Source: UBA2653 sp964572685
GTDB taxonomy: Bacteria; Pseudomonadota; Gammaproteobacteria; Legionellales; Legionellaceae
Reading direction: 5' to 3'
DNA length: 17,220 nucleotides
Assembly: GCA_964572685.1 (NCBI GenBank)
Contig: CAZNFJ010000039.1
Coordinates: 1 to 17,220 of the forward strand
Shown here: one piece after another, positions 15,668 to 17,220 of the stretch
How positions within the stretch are numbered: the first letter of the stretch is position 1
Layout of the letters: each line of letters opens with the position of its first letter
Notes under the pieces: model-generated
What the model was told of the DNA's origin: nothing
The model's database searches: none
Seen by the model: only the letters and a program-made list of their open reading frames with translations
Made by a program: the position numbers and the translations under genes

Positions 15668-16972
15668 ATGTCAGAAACCATTATTAAAATTGAAAATTTA
15701 TCTAAATCTTTTCAAAAAGAGGCCGGTCAAGATGTCTTGGTTTTGGATAAAATCAATTTAACGTTAAAAAAAAATGAAATTGTGGCTCTATTGGGTAAAT
15801 CAGGGTCTGGAAAATCTACTTTATTGCGAATGATTTCGGGCCTCATGCCGACATCCCAAGGGACAGTGACTTATAGGGGAAATATTGTTAATCGTCCTGT
15901 GCAAGGGGTGAGTATGGTGTTTCAGTCATTTGCGCTTTTGCCATGGTTGACGGTGCTTGAAAATGTAGAGTTGGGCTTGGAGGCTCAAGGTCTTCCTTTT
16001 GCTGAGCGTCGCGAGCGAGCAATTGAGGCGATTGATACCATTGGTTTGGACGGTTTCGAATCGGCTCTTCCCAAAGAATTATCTGGTGGTATGCGACAGC
16101 GGGTCGGATTTGCCAGAGCCTTGGTAGTGAACCCGGATGTCTTATTAATGGATGAGCCTTTTTCTGCATTGGATGTCTTAACTGCCGAAAATTTAAGATC
16201 AGATTTATTGGCTCTTTGGCAAAGCCATAAAACCAATACCAATGCCATTCTATTGGTGACACATAATATTGATGAGGCAGTGATGTTGGCCGATAGAATT
16301 GTGATTCTTGGTATTAATCCAGGCACTATTCAAGCGGATATTCCGGTGAATTTGCCGCATCCAAGAGATCCGGAGTCACGTGAATGGCGTTTATTAGTTG
16401 AACATATTTATCGTTTGATGATTCAATCCACCAATCATCAAATGAGGCAAAATCTCAAGGAAAAACAAATTAGTCTTGGGTATCGCTTACCTGACGTTGA
16501 GCCATCTGAATTATCTGGTTTGATAGAAACGGTATCATCCTTTGAAAATCAGGTAGATTTACCAGAACTAGCTGATGAACTGATGATGGACGTTGATGAT
16601 TTATTCCCGATTATTGAAACCTTAGAGATTTTAGGCTTTGCAGAAATTGTGGGCGGTAAAATTCGCTTAAAGCAATTGGGGAAAGCCTATTATGATGCCA
16701 ATTTACAAGATAGAAAATCTTTATTTGCCAAAAGGCTTCTTGAGGTCGTGCCATTGGCGCGCTATATTCGTCGTGTTTTGGATGAAAAGCCAGGCCATCG
16801 GGTTTCCGAGGAACGATTTTTGACCAAGCTTGAAGATTATCTATCGGAAAAAGAAGCCGAGCGTGTATTGAGAACCATGATCGACTGGGGTCGTTATGCT
16901 GAGATTTTTGCTTATGATGTCAAGTCAGGAATTTTAAGCTTAGAAAATCCCGGGACCGGGGATGAAGAGTAA
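15668..16972 (+). CDS. ABC transporter ATP-binding protein with C-terminal AAA-associated domain
   Basis: A 434-residue cytoplasmic ATPase that powers the fused permease. The NitT/TauT-type ATPase domain (about 1-255) is complete: Walker A GKSGSGKST (43-51), Q-loop Q86 in VFQSFALLPWLTV, signature LSGGMRQR (138-145), Walker B DVLLMDEP with E163, and the switch His H199 in LLVTHNIDEAV. The extra C-terminal part (about 285-425), beginning near LSGLIETVSSFENQVDLPELA and containing LEILGFAEIVGGKIRLKQLGK, looks like the AAA-associated domain found on a subset of nitrate/sulfonate/bicarbonate-type ATPases; it has a winged-helix-like look and may be regulatory. A GGAG site precedes the ATG at 15668. 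The stop lies two bases from the convergent end of the small gene on the other strand, and I see no clear terminator between them. Confidence 0.93.
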   Translation: MSETIIKIENLSKSFQKEAGQDVLVLDKINLTLKKNEIVALLGKSGSGKSTLLRMISGLMPTSQGTVTYRGNIVNRPVQGVSMVFQSFALLPWLTVLENVELGLEAQGLPFAERRERAIEAIDTIGLDGFESALPKELSGGMRQRVGFARALVVNPDVLLMDEPFSALDVLTAENLRSDLLALWQSHKTNTNAILLVTHNIDEAVMLADRIVILGINPGTIQADIPVNLPHPRDPESREWRLLVEHIYRLMIQSTNHQMRQNLKEKQISLGYRLPDVEPSELSGLIETVSSFENQVDLPELADELMMDVDDLFPIIETLEILGFAEIVGGKIRLKQLGKAYYDANLQDRKSLFAKRLLEVVPLARYIRRVLDEKPGHRVSEERFLTKLEDYLSEKEAERVLRTMIDWGRYAEIFAYDVKSGILSLENPGTGDEE

Positions 16973-16974
16973 GG

Positions 16975-17220
16975 TTATGGTTTTTTGGATAAAATTTTGG
17001 CTTCGATTTCATCTAAAAATAGATGTGAGTGGGTTTTAAAAAAGAGATAATTTTTCTTTTGTTGATATTTCATCTTATACACTATAACAGGGATACCTAT
17101 TCCTGTTAAGCATAGCAAGAGTGTGGCAAAAAAATCTTTGAAGCCGCGATGTTTTTCCAGTACAGTAGAAGTTACGCATTGACAAGCGCTCTAAAAATCT
17201 GATAATTGTCGGTAATAATT
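16975..17220 (-). pseudogene. Small membrane protein gene, partial at the window edge and probably frameshifted
   Basis: Reading left from 17190 to the TAA at 16975-16977 gives a convincing protein end: HRGFKDFFATLLLCLTGIGI, then PVIVYKMKYQQKK and HLFLDEIEAKILSKKP, that is one membrane helix followed by a basic tail. This frame has a TAG at 17191-17193 and no good start after it. A neighbouring frame is open from the window edge through LLPTIIRFLERLSMRNFYCTGK, with an ATG at 17179. The two join if one base is removed from the run of five T at 17152-17156 (+ strand). I read it as a frameshifted gene or a sequencing slip in a homopolymer. The alternative is a short gene starting at ATG 17179 in the second frame, which gives an unlikely product. 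No family is recognised. Confidence 0.45.

Noticed and set aside
16948..16964. GC-rich inverted repeat at the ATPase 3' end (CCCG-GGAC-CGGG) as a terminator
   Set aside because: It lies inside the coding end and the T-run starts about 25 bases later, so it does not have terminator form.
1..17220. A novel defence, CRISPR or mobile system
   Set aside because: No nuclease, transposase, integrase, direct-repeat array or attachment site was recognised on either strand.

Overview
This looks like the chromosome of an AT-rich gammaproteobacterium, most likely from the order Legionellales (Legionella, Coxiella or a relative). Three things support this: a split glycine-cleavage P protein (GcvPA plus GcvPB), a stand-alone periplasmic protein resembling the IcmL/DotI family, and an ankyrin-like gene of the kind common in these intracellular bacteria. 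The lineage call is inference. No rRNA, tRNA, CRISPR array, insertion sequence or phage was recognised.

Layout. Left edge (1-994, + strand): an ankyrin-like gene broken by an in-frame TGA and running into the 3' end of polA. Block A (7979 to 969, - strand): a run of same-direction genes, XRE-type regulator, RMD1/DUF155 membrane protein, divergent AzgA/NCS2-like permease, tandem GNAT acetyltransferase, lpxD, polA. The first three are tightly packed; a 67-base gap with TATAAT boxes precedes lpxD, and lpxD and polA overlap by ATGA. Block B (13758 to 8155, - strand): an IcmL-like periplasmic protein, then gcvT-gcvH-gcvPA-gcvPB and a SIMPL-domain protein, with gaps of only 2-13 bases from gcvT to the end and a hairpin after the last gene. 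Block C (13922 to 16972, + strand, divergent from B): a fused two-domain NitT/TauT-type ABC permease and its ATPase, which carries a C-terminal AAA-associated domain; no substrate-binding protein is visible. Right edge (16975-17220, - strand): the 3' part of a small membrane-protein gene that seems frameshifted.

How the genes work together. The gcv genes encode a complete set of the system-specific subunits T, H and P (the shared L subunit is absent) for glycine breakdown to CO2, ammonia and methylene-tetrahydrofolate. LpxD acts in lipid A synthesis and PolA in replication and repair; their coupling looks like shared expression rather than shared function. The ABC pair is probably an importer or envelope transport system of unknown substrate. 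Nothing here forms a clear new defence or mobile system. The points most worth a second look are the IcmL-like gene at the head of the gcv cluster, the SIMPL gene at its end, the ABC pair without a binding protein, and the two broken genes at the edges.
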